From NCBI GenBank assembly GCA_014804355.1, contig JAAUZY010000060.1, positions 1-64,000 on the forward strand: a DNA stretch of 64,000 bases, in the 5' to 3' direction. The notes beneath the pieces are model-generated. The model saw nothing but the letters and a program-made list of their open reading frames with translations, ran no database searches and was not told where the DNA came from. This document shows positions 19,278-28,490 of this stretch, one piece after another (position 1 is the stretch's first letter; every line of letters starts with the position of its first letter). The translations under genes were made by a program, and so were the position numbers. Source of the stretch: Lachnospiraceae bacterium (GTDB lineage: Bacteria; Bacillota; Clostridia; Lachnospirales; Lachnospiraceae).

Positions 19278-20975
19278 ATGAATAAAAAGCCAAGCATCAT
19301 CTCAATTTTACTTTTGTTGTGCCTTCTGCCTGCACTTCTATCTATTTTCGTTACCGTCCTCACTTCATCCAGATATATGCGGACCACTACGGAAAATGAG
19401 ATTGAAAGCATGCTGGAAGTCACCGGATATTCCCTGCTGCAAACCTTCGACGCGCTTGATGCAGGCACCTACAGGCTGTCCGGGGACGCCCTCTTCAAAG
19501 GCGGAACCAATCTTTCCGCCAGTACGGACACCATCGACTATATTAAAGAAATATCCGGTGTAGACTGCACGATGTTTTACGGTGACACCCGTTATTTAAC
19601 GACGATCACTGACGGATCGGGAAATCGCGTGCTTCTGACACAGTGCACCGATACGGTAAAAGAAATTGTTCTGAACCAGGGCAATACATACTTCGCCAGA
19701 AATGTCAATATCGGCGGTCAGGATTATTATGGTTACTATATTCCCATCGAACAGAAGGACAGCGTTGTCGGCATGATGTTCACCGGCAAGCCCAGTGCGG
19801 AACTTACCGCCGCCACCAACAGCTATCTGGTCTATATCCTTCTCATATGCCTTGGGCTTATGGTGATCATCGTTGCCATCGCCATTATTATCGGCAAAAT
19901 GATTACCGGACAGATTCATATGATCCGCGACGCTACGGTTATGCTCTCCGAAGGGAATCTTAATTTCAAAATCGATGATAAGAACCGCATCCGGGAAATA
20001 TCCGATGTTGCAAAAGCAGCAGAAAGCCTCCGCACGCAGCTTGTAAACGTTGTGGAGATGATCTTAAGCTGTGCCGGCACAGTGGATCATTCCGTGAGCC
20101 TTGTCGATGACTCTCTCGGCAACTGCGCGAAGGCCGTCAAAGATTTAAGCGCCACCATGGAAGAACTTTCTTCCGGTGCCCAGAGTATGTCGGGCTCTGT
20201 TGATAAACAATCCCATGACATGAATGAGATCTCCGAAAACATCACTCAGATCGCCGAGAGTTCTAAAGCTACCCGGGAGGTGACGGAAACCGTTACCCGT
20301 GTCAGCAACACAGCTAAAGCTGCTCTGAACGACCTATTGAGTGCCAACAAATACACTACCACCAGCGCCGACAACGTCATCATCAGCATTACCAGCGTCA
20401 GCAATGCGGTAAACCAGATCACTACCGCTGCAAAGATGATTATGGATATTTCCGGACAGACTAATCTGCTCTCCTTAAATGCCAGCATCGAAGCTGCCAG
20501 AGCCGGTGAAGCGGGAAGAGGTTTCGCAGTCGTGGCAGGTGAGATCCAGACGCTGGCGGAACAGTCCAATTCTTCCGCAAAGCAGATTCAGGCAATCATA
20601 GAAGAAATCACTTCCAAGACCGCAGAATGTACGAAGATTGCCGCACAAATTCAGGATGCGGTCATCAAAGAAGCTGATGCCCTAAAGAGCGTAAGCCACA
20701 GTTTCGAGGATGTGGACGGAAATATTGCGGAGGCCGCCAGTGCAGTTAATACAATCTCAGACATCGTGGAAATTGTTGACCAGAATAAGATCAGCGTTCT
20801 CGATTCCGTCAGCAGCTTATCCGGTATTTCCGAAGAAAATGCCGCGTCCGCGGAAGAAGCTAACGTTTCTACCGATGAACTGCGGGCAAACATCGAGGAT
20901 GTCGCGAAACAGGCGGACGAGCTGAAGTCCGTTATTGAACAGCTGAATGACAGCGTTGCTTTCTTCCAGATATAA
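19278..20975 (+). CDS. Methyl-accepting chemotaxis protein with extracellular Cache-type sensor
   Basis: TM - sensor - TM - HAMP - signalling hairpin tip [40 protein letters not shown]. Confidence 0.96.
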   Translation: MNKKPSIISILLLLCLLPALLSIFVTVLTSSRYMRTTTENEIESMLEVTGYSLLQTFDALDAGTYRLSGDALFKGGTNLSASTDTIDYIKEISGVDCTMFYGDTRYLTTITDGSGNRVLLTQCTDTVKEIVLNQGNTYFARNVNIGGQDYYGYYIPIEQKDSVVGMMFTGKPSAELTAATNSYLVYILLICLGLMVIIVAIAIIIGKMITGQIHMIRDATVMLSEGNLNFKIDDKNRIREISDVAKAAESLRTQLVNVVEMILSCAGTVDHSVSLVDDSLGNCAKAVKDLSATMEELSSGAQSMSGSVDKQSHDMNEISENITQIAESSKATREVTETVTRVSNTAKAALNDLLSANKYTTTSADNVIISITSVSNAVNQITTAAKMIMDISGQTNLLSLNASIEAARAGEAGRGFAVVAGEIQTLAEQSNSSAKQIQAIIEEITSKTAECTKIAAQIQDAVIKEADALKSVSHSFEDVDGNIAEAASAVNTISDIVEIVDQNKISVLDSVSSLSGISEENAASAEEANVSTDELRANIEDVAKQADELKSVIEQLNDSVAFFQI

Positions 20976-21066
20976 AAAAAGTAAATTCCTGCGGAATTAA
21001 CTTTGCGAGATTTGCTTCGCAAACTCGTGCACAATTTTGTAATATAAGCGAAAGGATTATTTCCCA

Positions 21067-21471
21067 ATGAAAATAACAATCATAGACGGTCAGGGCGGCC
21101 GGATCGGGAGATCTATTATAGAAGAGCTTAAGAAGAATCATGCGGATCTGGAGTTGTATGCCATCGGCACGAACAGCATCGCCACTTCTGCTATGCTGAA
21201 AGCCGGGGCTGACTACGGCGCTACGGGAGACAATGCGGTCATCGTCAATGCGGCAGACTCGGATATTATCGCCGGTCCCATCGGCATCGTCTTCGCTAAT
21301 GCGCTGTTAGGTGAGATCACACCGGCCATCGCCGCGGCCATCGGAGCCAGCCGTGCCTATAAAGTTCTGATACCGACGGGTCGCTGCAACCATTTCGTGG
21401 CAGGTTGCGCGGAAGCGTCGATGGGTGAATATATCCGTATCGCAATAGAAAAGATCGAGTCCATGCTGTAG
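21067..21471 (+). CDS. DUF3842-type protein (134 aa)
   Basis: MKITIIDGQGGRIGRSIIEELKK...ADSDIIAGPIGIVFANALLGEITPAIAAAIGAS; recognised as a conserved uncharacterised clostridial family. Confidence 0.8.
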   Translation: MKITIIDGQGGRIGRSIIEELKKNHADLELYAIGTNSIATSAMLKAGADYGATGDNAVIVNAADSDIIAGPIGIVFANALLGEITPAIAAAIGASRAYKVLIPTGRCNHFVAGCAEASMGEYIRIAIEKIESML

Positions 21472-21581
21472 GAGACAGCGCGAGCCACGCTAAACTCTGT
21501 ACATCGTTTTCGGTCATTTTAAAAAAGGCTGCCAGCATTGTCTGGCAGCCTTCACTTCATCTTTCGTCCGAAATCTCTCAA

Positions 21582-21911
21582 TTAATGGCAATGATGCCGT
21601 CTGGCACCACATCTGCCTCTGGAAACCGTCTTACCGGAAGTAGTCTTCCCCGAAGTGGTATCGTTTGAAGCATTCTCACAGGAATGGTCACAATAACCAT
21701 CTTTGTGGTCATATCCACAGTAATCATGACCATCATGGGTATGTCTGCCTTCTTCCGTACAACCTTCCACTGTACATACCGGACAGCTTGTATCTGTATC
21801 CTTTACTACTGTCGTCCGGCTGTGATGCCCGTGGGCAGAAACCGGCATAACGAAAACCATGGATACCATTGCCACGGTCAAAGCCGTCGTGAATAATTTC
21901 CTAAGACGCAT
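21582..21911 (-). CDS. Secreted His/Cys-rich small protein (109 aa), possible metal binder
   Basis: Signal peptide MRLRKLFTTALTVAMVSMVFVMPVSAHG, then CPVCTVEGCTEEGRHTHDGHDYCGYDHKDGYCDHSC and a CGARRHHCH C-terminus. Confidence 0.8.
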   Translation of the reverse strand: MRLRKLFTTALTVAMVSMVFVMPVSAHGHHSRTTVVKDTDTSCPVCTVEGCTEEGRHTHDGHDYCGYDHKDGYCDHSCENASNDTTSGKTTSGKTVSRGRCGARRHHCH

Positions 21912-22006
21912 AGTGTACGCCCCCTTTCCTGTTTATTTTCACATAAAGGCATGTGGAACAACACTCCCTCATGTCCCTCTTTTTCTATCTATCTTGTTTT
22001 ATCACG

Positions 22007-22093
22007 GAGAATGCATGCTCTTCGCATTCTCTTAGAGATGATATAGATATACTAAGATCATGTACTTTATGATCTTAGTATATCTTCATCTCT
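22007..22093. repeat. Two-hairpin dispersed element, copy 2
   Basis: GAGAATGC...GCATTCTC followed by AGAGATGAtatagATATACTAAGATCAT-gtacttt-ATGATCTTAGTATATctTCATCTCT; matches 8801-8895. Confidence 0.85.
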
Positions 22094-22234
22094 TATTATA
22101 CTGCACGCAGATGCAATTTTCAAGGAATAAACGCATGCTTCCAACTTAGTGCCGCAGATATTAACTTCACTCTGAGCGACCGGGTTTGCCAATGTGTGAA
22201 TAGTAACATGGAACTCCCTCTGCAAATTCCGAGG

Positions 22235-22837
22235 TCAACCGCCGCTGACAACAATGCACTTGCCCCGGATTCCGTAAGTCTCAAAATACCGGTTCTCCAT
22301 AGGAATCCATTCCCGCTCGAAGCGTTGGTACATTTTCGCTCCGTTTCGCACCAGTATTCTCCGCTTCTGTTCCCCTTCGGACACTTCCATAAAAAAGCGC
22401 AGTTGATACGCATCTCCGAAATAAGGATGGCAGCTGTACGCGCCCTCTATAATATTCAATCTGTTCCATGAAACCTCACGAGGCTCTCCAAGCGCCATCC
22501 TGCGGCAGTCAAAACGCCGGTATGCAAAACCTCCCTCATCCGCCAGATGCTCCAGAACCTCCGCCCGAAACCGCTCATAATCCACGTTTCCTCCGGCCTG
22601 TGCATACCGCGCCGCGGTACGCTGTTCCGGACGCAGGAAGAAATCATCCATATGAAAAAGATTACAGTCATATCTGAGGGCAAGCTCTTCTGCCAGCGTT
22701 GTCTTGCCGCTGCCGCACATACCGTCAATCGCCACATTGACTTGATCGGTCATACTCGCATGTTCCAGCGCACTGTCAATCATGGTATATATCTTATTCA
22801 CAAGACCCCTCCATCTCTCGCTCCGGGGCATAATCAT
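22235..22837 (-). CDS. Uridine kinase-like P-loop nucleoside kinase
   Basis: Walker A AIDGMCGSGKTTLAEEL and LFHMDDFFLRPEQR. Confidence 0.85.
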   Translation of the reverse strand: MIMPRSERWRGLVNKIYTMIDSALEHASMTDQVNVAIDGMCGSGKTTLAEELALRYDCNLFHMDDFFLRPEQRTAARYAQAGGNVDYERFRAEVLEHLADEGGFAYRRFDCRRMALGEPREVSWNRLNIIEGAYSCHPYFGDAYQLRFFMEVSEGEQKRRILVRNGAKMYQRFEREWIPMENRYFETYGIRGKCIVVSGG

Positions 22838-23353
22838 TCAGCACCCCGCCTTGCCAAGTGTAATCATGACAATCGGAATCAGCACGATCTGCAGTATGAT
22901 ACCCGGTATGGCATTCAAAAGTGCTCCGGACAGAAATATCTGCGCGGTAAATCCATTTCCGGCAATGCCGTACAGCGGAATACCGACGAGTCCCCACGCG
23001 GCTCTGCCGGCAATCATCGCGCAAAGAAGGCTCACGTAGATATAGGGAACCTTTTTCGGCAGCTTCGCATACAGAATTCCTGTCACCAAGCCATAGACTG
23101 CAAGCTCCACAGCCATCGCCGCTGCCGTAGGCATAAGCGGCGGCATACCAAACATAACGCTGCGAAGTAACGGAGTCATAAGCCCGACTGCCAGACCATA
23201 CTGCCAGCCGCAGATGAAGCCGCACAACAACACCGGAATATGCATCGGCAGGAGCATATTACCGATCTGTTGAATCTGTCCCGTCAGAAAAGGAAGAACA
23301 ATCCCCAATGCCATAAAAAGCGCCGATAATACAAGTTTACGTGTCTGTTTCAT
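22838..23353 (-). CDS. ECF transporter S component (vitamin-type substrate, unassigned)
   Basis: MKQTRKLVLSALFMALGIVLPFLTGQIQQIGNMLLPMHIPVLLCGFICGWQYGLAVG; start chosen from the GGAGG spacing (track start 23518). Confidence 0.88.
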   Translation of the reverse strand: MKQTRKLVLSALFMALGIVLPFLTGQIQQIGNMLLPMHIPVLLCGFICGWQYGLAVGLMTPLLRSVMFGMPPLMPTAAAMAVELAVYGLVTGILYAKLPKKVPYIYVSLLCAMIAGRAAWGLVGIPLYGIAGNGFTAQIFLSGALLNAIPGIILQIVLIPIVMITLGKAGC

Positions 23354-23404
23354 AATCATTTTCCTCCGTTTTATATGATAGGACGCACTTTCCCATAATA
23401 GAAA

Positions 23405-23476
23405 ACCAGGAAAGTACCCCGATATGCTTCCCGCATATCCGATTACCTTCCTGGTAAGCTTAGCCGGCTTCTGCCG
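23405..23476 (-). promoter_or_regulatory. Structured leader (two hairpins) of the ECF S-component gene, candidate cis-regulatory RNA
   Basis: On the minus strand: CGGC-AGAA-GCCG, then ACCAGGAAgGTAatcgGATATGC-gggaa-GCATATCggggTACtTTCCTGGT, followed by TTTTC. Confidence 0.55.
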
Positions 23477-23560
23477 ACCATTGTGTTTATTGTACTCTGT
23501 CCGGTAAATGTATGTCAAGTACGCTTTAGCTACATTTCTGCTCTTAATAAATTCAGCGGG

Positions 23561-25441
23561 CTACTCCTCCACCTGTAACTTCTGCGCATATAAGTCCATA
23601 TCCGTATATACGGGCTGAGATGCACCATAAGCTTCTCCGTCCGAGGTGCGCCAACTATTCTGTGCAAGACAACCGGCCACATAATCAAGCACATCTTGCG
23701 GAACAGAGTCCCCATCCCGGACATAGGTTACCGCCACAGCTGTATCACCATCCCGAAAAAAGATTCTGTGATATGTTTCTCCCGAAAGCCATACTCCATC
23801 AAAAAAATCCATCCGGTCACGGATGTAATCCTTCAGATTACTTACAGCCTTCTGCCAGTCTCTCTCCGGTGATCGTCGGGTATATCCTTCGCTGTGCGCC
23901 CATCGGATATCATCCATCTGTATGGAACGGCGTATCCGTTCACCCTCTGCATCTATATGCTCGTCCAGATACTTCTCCAATACAGGTTTCATATGCTCCC
24001 TGTATTTACTGACAGCGTTGTCATAAAACACACTGTTATCATACAACGTGCCGTACCATCCCTTTCGCGAAAAGCTACAACGCACATCCTTGCCAAGGAC
24101 ATCATTGCCCCATGCAATATCATAATCCCATATCGGTCCGGCATACATCTTTGTGTCCTTATCTTTATAATAAAAAACGCTGTACCGGTTTGCATCCGTA
24201 TCATTCGCCAGCTCATTAATCAGGAAGAGAAGACTCCACGAATCCAGATCGATATATTCCAGATATTCATCCGATTGTGCTGCATTTTCCGTGCTTTGTG
24301 TCAGATTACGTGCATATTCACTGATATATTTATACTCTTCAAAGGTCAATGCGGCGGGAGTTTTAACCTCAACCTGCTGCTCGGCCGCATAGAAATACCC
24401 CGCCTTCTCATCTTCTATTCTCTCGTTAAATTCAAGCAGATAGCCGTCCCTTTTTTCGTATTCCGACTCGTATTCCCACCATGCTCCTTCATTGCCTCTG
24501 ATATATCTTCCGTTTTCCTCCCGAGGCGTATCTACGGTGGAAATATTTACTCTTTCCCTGCCCGCTTCAATTTTTTCGCATAAAAGATAATTTCCTGCAT
24601 ACTCACCGTTTAACCACAGATCCACATAGGCGCTGTCTATGGCATACTGCAATCCGAGATCATGAGCCATGTCGTAGGTCAGCTTATTGCGCATACGTGT
24701 TGCGTCCAATGCATTGGCCTGCAGAACCCATTTCTCCGCAGCAGGCATACCGGCCAGAGCCGCTTCCCCGTCCAGTGTCACACTGTAGGATTTCTTATCC
24801 TCCACCCAACTGGAATTGCCCCTGCCGCTGATCTTCTCCATTGCTCCCGTATACGCTGATGCCCCCAAAGCGTCAATGCAAAAGAATTCGCCGGATTCTT
24901 TATTTCCCTTATCTGCATGAATCCAGTCCATTGAGCCGGATTCGGTACATATAAAAACAGCCGGAAGATTCTCGGACTGCAACAGTCTCAACTGACATAT
25001 GACCTCCTCATTCTCCCGAATGTCGGTGATTCTGAATCTCTCTTCGCTCTCATCCTCTTCGGATAGGGAAAATATATCTCCGTCGCTCACTTTATATCCC
25101 TTATCCACGTTTTCGACCATATACAGATCGTCGTCATATGCCCACTGTATTTCCGTCATGTCTGCCGCAGCAGGCACAAAGGCATATAAGTGATCTTCAT
25201 CCTGATACAGCCGAACGCGCTGCCGGAAGTCTCCCATCTGAACCATTATGCCGATGTCCATGAATGTGTTGACTGTTTCCTTAGCCTGTTCATTCTGCCG
25301 GGCAGGCGGTGTATCCTGCTCCATATCCGATTGTTCTTGTCCGCGCTGCTCATAATGGCGAAAAGCAATCACAGATGCGATAAGGGCACATACCAGCAAA
25401 ATTACCGCAATCCACCGCGCCCTGCCTGTTTCCAAATCCAT
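23561..25441 (-). CDS. CotH kinase family protein, membrane-anchored
   Basis: GRGNSSWVEDKKSYSVTLDG, KWVLQANALDATRMRNKLTYDMA, YVDLWLNGEYAGNYLLCEKIEAG, GPIWDYDIAWGND. Confidence 0.93.
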   Translation of the reverse strand: MDLETGRARWIAVILLVCALIASVIAFRHYEQRGQEQSDMEQDTPPARQNEQAKETVNTFMDIGIMVQMGDFRQRVRLYQDEDHLYAFVPAAADMTEIQWAYDDDLYMVENVDKGYKVSDGDIFSLSEEDESEERFRITDIRENEEVICQLRLLQSENLPAVFICTESGSMDWIHADKGNKESGEFFCIDALGASAYTGAMEKISGRGNSSWVEDKKSYSVTLDGEAALAGMPAAEKWVLQANALDATRMRNKLTYDMAHDLGLQYAIDSAYVDLWLNGEYAGNYLLCEKIEAGRERVNISTVDTPREENGRYIRGNEGAWWEYESEYEKRDGYLLEFNERIEDEKAGYFYAAEQQVEVKTPAALTFEEYKYISEYARNLTQSTENAAQSDEYLEYIDLDSWSLLFLINELANDTDANRYSVFYYKDKDTKMYAGPIWDYDIAWGNDVLGKDVRCSFSRKGWYGTLYDNSVFYDNAVSKYREHMKPVLEKYLDEHIDAEGERIRRSIQMDDIRWAHSEGYTRRSPERDWQKAVSNLKDYIRDRMDFFDGVWLSGETYHRIFFRDGDTAVAVTYVRDGDSVPQDVLDYVAGCLAQNSWRTSDGEAYGASQPVYTDMDLYAQKLQVEE

Positions 25442-25455
25442 AGATTTTCTCCGAT

Positions 25456-26907
25456 CTAGTCATAACAATCATCTAAATAACTTAATCTTCGTTCAATAAA
25501 CTGCCTCACATCAAGACAAGCCGCCTTATACTCCTCCTGATTCGCGTTTCTGGCAATATAACCGCTTTCAATCAACTTTTCCTCATACAGTCCGGCATAT
25601 TGCCACATGACCTCAGTGCTTAAGGCTCCGTTTCGCAAATCATGCCATTTTTTTAAAAATTCTTCTTCAATCGTACTGCCCGCTCCTTCCGCCAGCCTCT
25701 CATAAGGTTCATCCTCCATGATCGACTCGGCAGCTGTCAATGATCTCCAACCCATCTCTGATGGATAAATACCGAATACAAACTTGCTTCGCTCCGGCAC
25801 TCTGCAAAATTCATATGTCCCGCTATTCTCATGGGCAATGACACAGTAATCTTCCTTACTGCTTTGAATACCGCATACAGTCTGCAGCCAGATATGATAA
25901 TCCGCATAATTCCCGGTATTAATCTGCTCATACTCACGATTATCGTCATCCCACAGACTCAAATATTCCTCCAAAGCTCTCCGGTTTTTGCCTATATCTT
26001 CGTCTCCCACAACCGAATATATGTCTCCCTCCGCTTTATACAGCCGATCGTCTTCCTCCAGATCAAGAAAGCCCTTTCCCAGCTTAGGCGCCAGATAATA
26101 CAGACCGCAGTATTGTCCGTCCACTATGACTTCCGCATATTCCATGTTCCTGTGGAGCTTTTCATCTTCACAGACACAGTTCCAGACATAAGCAGCCAGC
26201 ATTTCTCTGAATGCACTGTCATCTCTGTCATGAACCGGATACAGTTTCCACGAAGTATGTTTGCCAAGTCCAAGGAGATTCAGGTTTCTCTCCTCCTGAT
26301 AATCCTGTTTACAGAGTTTAAAGGAAATGGTGCCGGAATGATAGTTAGTCTTTATCCAGACAGCAGAATCTTTGATACTCATCGTGATCACATCATCATC
26401 ATCGGGATTCTGCACCACAATTTCTCCTTTGCCGTAATTTTCTGCTAACCCATTCTCAGCGATATCAATACTAATCACCGGTAAACCCGTAAAAACCAGA
26501 TCAGCGACGGCATACTCTTCTTTTGCCACAAACCACAGTCTGAAAACATGTCCATCATAAATTGCCGTCTGTTTATCTTTCAGTTTACCATCTTCCTGAA
26601 GATACACAGAATATTGCTCCCCAATAACATGAAAGGTTCCGGCATACTCCGCAACCTTCGTGGATTGACTCACATAAAATGTATTGTGGAATCGGTCATA
26701 AGGAATCGTCTTACCGTCCAGTTCTATCAGCTCACCCATATCCTGCAGGCCGCTTATTTCAGATAGATTCTCTGTCAACTGTCTTAACTGCTCTTCGGAT
26801 TTTACCTGCAGTCCCTGAAACCGCATGGCATCTGCTCTGCGAAACAAAATAACGGAACATATCATGGCAATCAGCAGACATCCCATCCAAATAGGTCTCT
26901 TCTTCAT
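25456..26907 (-). CDS. CotH-like paralogue, apparently lacking the WDYD catalytic motif
   Basis: Colinear CotH-like blocks (NLNLLGLGKHTSWKLYPVHDRDDSAFREMLAAYVWN; YAEVIVDGQYCGLYYLAPKLG) but FVFGIYPSEMGWRS where GPIWDYDIAWG is expected. Confidence 0.75.
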   Translation of the reverse strand: MKKRPIWMGCLLIAMICSVILFRRADAMRFQGLQVKSEEQLRQLTENLSEISGLQDMGELIELDGKTIPYDRFHNTFYVSQSTKVAEYAGTFHVIGEQYSVYLQEDGKLKDKQTAIYDGHVFRLWFVAKEEYAVADLVFTGLPVISIDIAENGLAENYGKGEIVVQNPDDDDVITMSIKDSAVWIKTNYHSGTISFKLCKQDYQEERNLNLLGLGKHTSWKLYPVHDRDDSAFREMLAAYVWNCVCEDEKLHRNMEYAEVIVDGQYCGLYYLAPKLGKGFLDLEEDDRLYKAEGDIYSVVGDEDIGKNRRALEEYLSLWDDDNREYEQINTGNYADYHIWLQTVCGIQSSKEDYCVIAHENSGTYEFCRVPERSKFVFGIYPSEMGWRSLTAAESIMEDEPYERLAEGAGSTIEEEFLKKWHDLRNGALSTEVMWQYAGLYEEKLIESGYIARNANQEEYKAACLDVRQFIERRLSYLDDCYD

Positions 26908-27578
26908 TATCCGATACGCTCTCCCATTTCCAACAGCCAGTTTACACCGCTGACATGCTTACAGTTTCTAAGCGCCGTGATCGCTTCCACGTTCATCTCC
27001 TGTCTGGCCGATACTTCACAGATGATTTCGCAACGCTCTCCCACATAATTAGAAGCGCGAACGCCCATCTTGGGATAGTACGGTTTCAGTGTTGCCTTAA
27101 TCAGTTCCAGATCCGTATCTTTGCCGCCCCGTATAATGATCAGATATTTTTTTCGAACGTTCGCATAGTAGCTGGAAGCCAACAGCACAATCGCGATAAA
27201 AATCGTCGAAATAACTGCCAGCTTATAGATCTGTGCGCCTACGCAAAGTCCTTCCACAATCGCCCAGAAAATATAGATCGTGTCCGAAGGATCTTTGATC
27301 GCCGTTCTGAATCTGACGATAGATAACGCACCCACCATACCTAAGGAGATTGCCATGTTGCTGCTGATCATCAACATGATCACCGATGTGATCAACACAA
27401 TCACCACGTTTCCGGTATTAAACCGACCGTTATAACTGACTCCCGTATAGGCCAATCGATAAGTTATAAAGATAACTATTCCGACTGCAAACGAAACACA
27501 CAGCACAAACAATATTTTCTCCACGCTGAGAGACTCGCTGTTTACCGTAAACCAATCCAAAATTTCTTTCTTTGACAT
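26907..27578 (-). CDS. DUF4956-type membrane protein
   Basis: MISSNMAISLGMVGALSIVRFRTAIKDPSDTIYIFWAIVEGLCVGA; start at MSKKEILDW (track start 27707). Confidence 0.88.
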   Translation of the reverse strand: MSKKEILDWFTVNSESLSVEKILFVLCVSFAVGIVIFITYRLAYTGVSYNGRFNTGNVVIVLITSVIMLMISSNMAISLGMVGALSIVRFRTAIKDPSDTIYIFWAIVEGLCVGAQIYKLAVISTIFIAIVLLASSYYANVRKKYLIIIRGGKDTDLELIKATLKPYYPKMGVRASNYVGERCEIICEVSARQEMNVEAITALRNCKHVSGVNWLLEMGERIG

Positions 27579-27672
27579 GTTCTTCCTCACTTCTGCTTTC
27601 AGATATGCCCGCCCCGCAATATTTCCATCGGCCACCACTCTGCAAACATAATCTTTCTGTACTGTACTCTGC

Positions 27673-28365
27673 TTACACCAGATATCTCTCCATAATCGGA
27701 CGCCCACTCCCGTATTTGCTTACAGATACATTAGTCAAGTGATATTTAGCCAGTATCATCTTAATGGGTTCGATCAGTTTCTCATTATATTTTACTTCTA
27801 AAATCACCGCGTCCTCCACGGTATTCACCCATGGCAGCTCTTTATCAAACAGATCTAATGATAATTCGGAACTACGCACATGCCTGTCAATGGTAATGCG
27901 GGTACTATACTCGCCATACATGTATGCGCACCGCTCATACTCTATAATAACCACCGGGCGGTAACATCCCAGCGTCATATCGCAATACAGGCGCCACGCC
28001 AACTCCTCCGGATAATCAAGCAGACTGCTGTAATCACCTTCCATATAACGGACAGCATCATCTCTGCTTATGAGAAGACTCTCCTTATGCTGCATTGAAC
28101 CCGATTTCTGCTTGCATTCCAGCTTCACCGCGTCCGTACCCTCATCATAGATACGCAGCCGTATCTTCCTGCGCCGTTCCACTCCCTCCATCTTTTCTAT
28201 ATAATCCTTCTGATCAAGAGAATCAAAATATAAACTTTTTACGCGGTAAAATCCATCCTGTGAATAGTTATCCGGCATCAAAAGCCGACTCAGTTCTGTC
28301 TGGAGAAGAAGACTGTCACTGTAACTGATCCAATATTTAAGCTCACTTCTAAGTACAGAAAGCAT
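27673..28365 (-). CDS. VTC-domain polyphosphate polymerase-like protein
   Basis: RSELKYWIS, YRVKSLYFDSLDQKDYIEKMEGVERRRKIRLRIY, KLECKQKSGSMQHKESLLIS, VILEVKYNEKL. Confidence 0.92.
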   Translation of the reverse strand: MLSVLRSELKYWISYSDSLLLQTELSRLLMPDNYSQDGFYRVKSLYFDSLDQKDYIEKMEGVERRRKIRLRIYDEGTDAVKLECKQKSGSMQHKESLLISRDDAVRYMEGDYSSLLDYPEELAWRLYCDMTLGCYRPVVIIEYERCAYMYGEYSTRITIDRHVRSSELSLDLFDKELPWVNTVEDAVILEVKYNEKLIEPIKMILAKYHLTNVSVSKYGSGRPIMERYLV

Positions 28366-28397
28366 CGTCTCTCCTCCCTGCCCAATTTAAAATTCAT

Positions 28398-28430
28398 GTA
28401 ACTGTTCAGAGCCCTGTTCTTCACAGTTAC
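28398..28430. repeat. Palindromic dispersed repeat, copy 1
   Basis: GTAACTGTTCAGAGCCCTGTTCTTCACAGTTAC; first 29 nt identical to 53944-53972; GTAACTGT/ACAGTTAC arms. Confidence 0.85.
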
Positions 28431-28490
28431 AAATTCATAACAGATTTTACCTTATTTTTGCAGATTATGCAATTTCGCTTTTCTGCCTTC

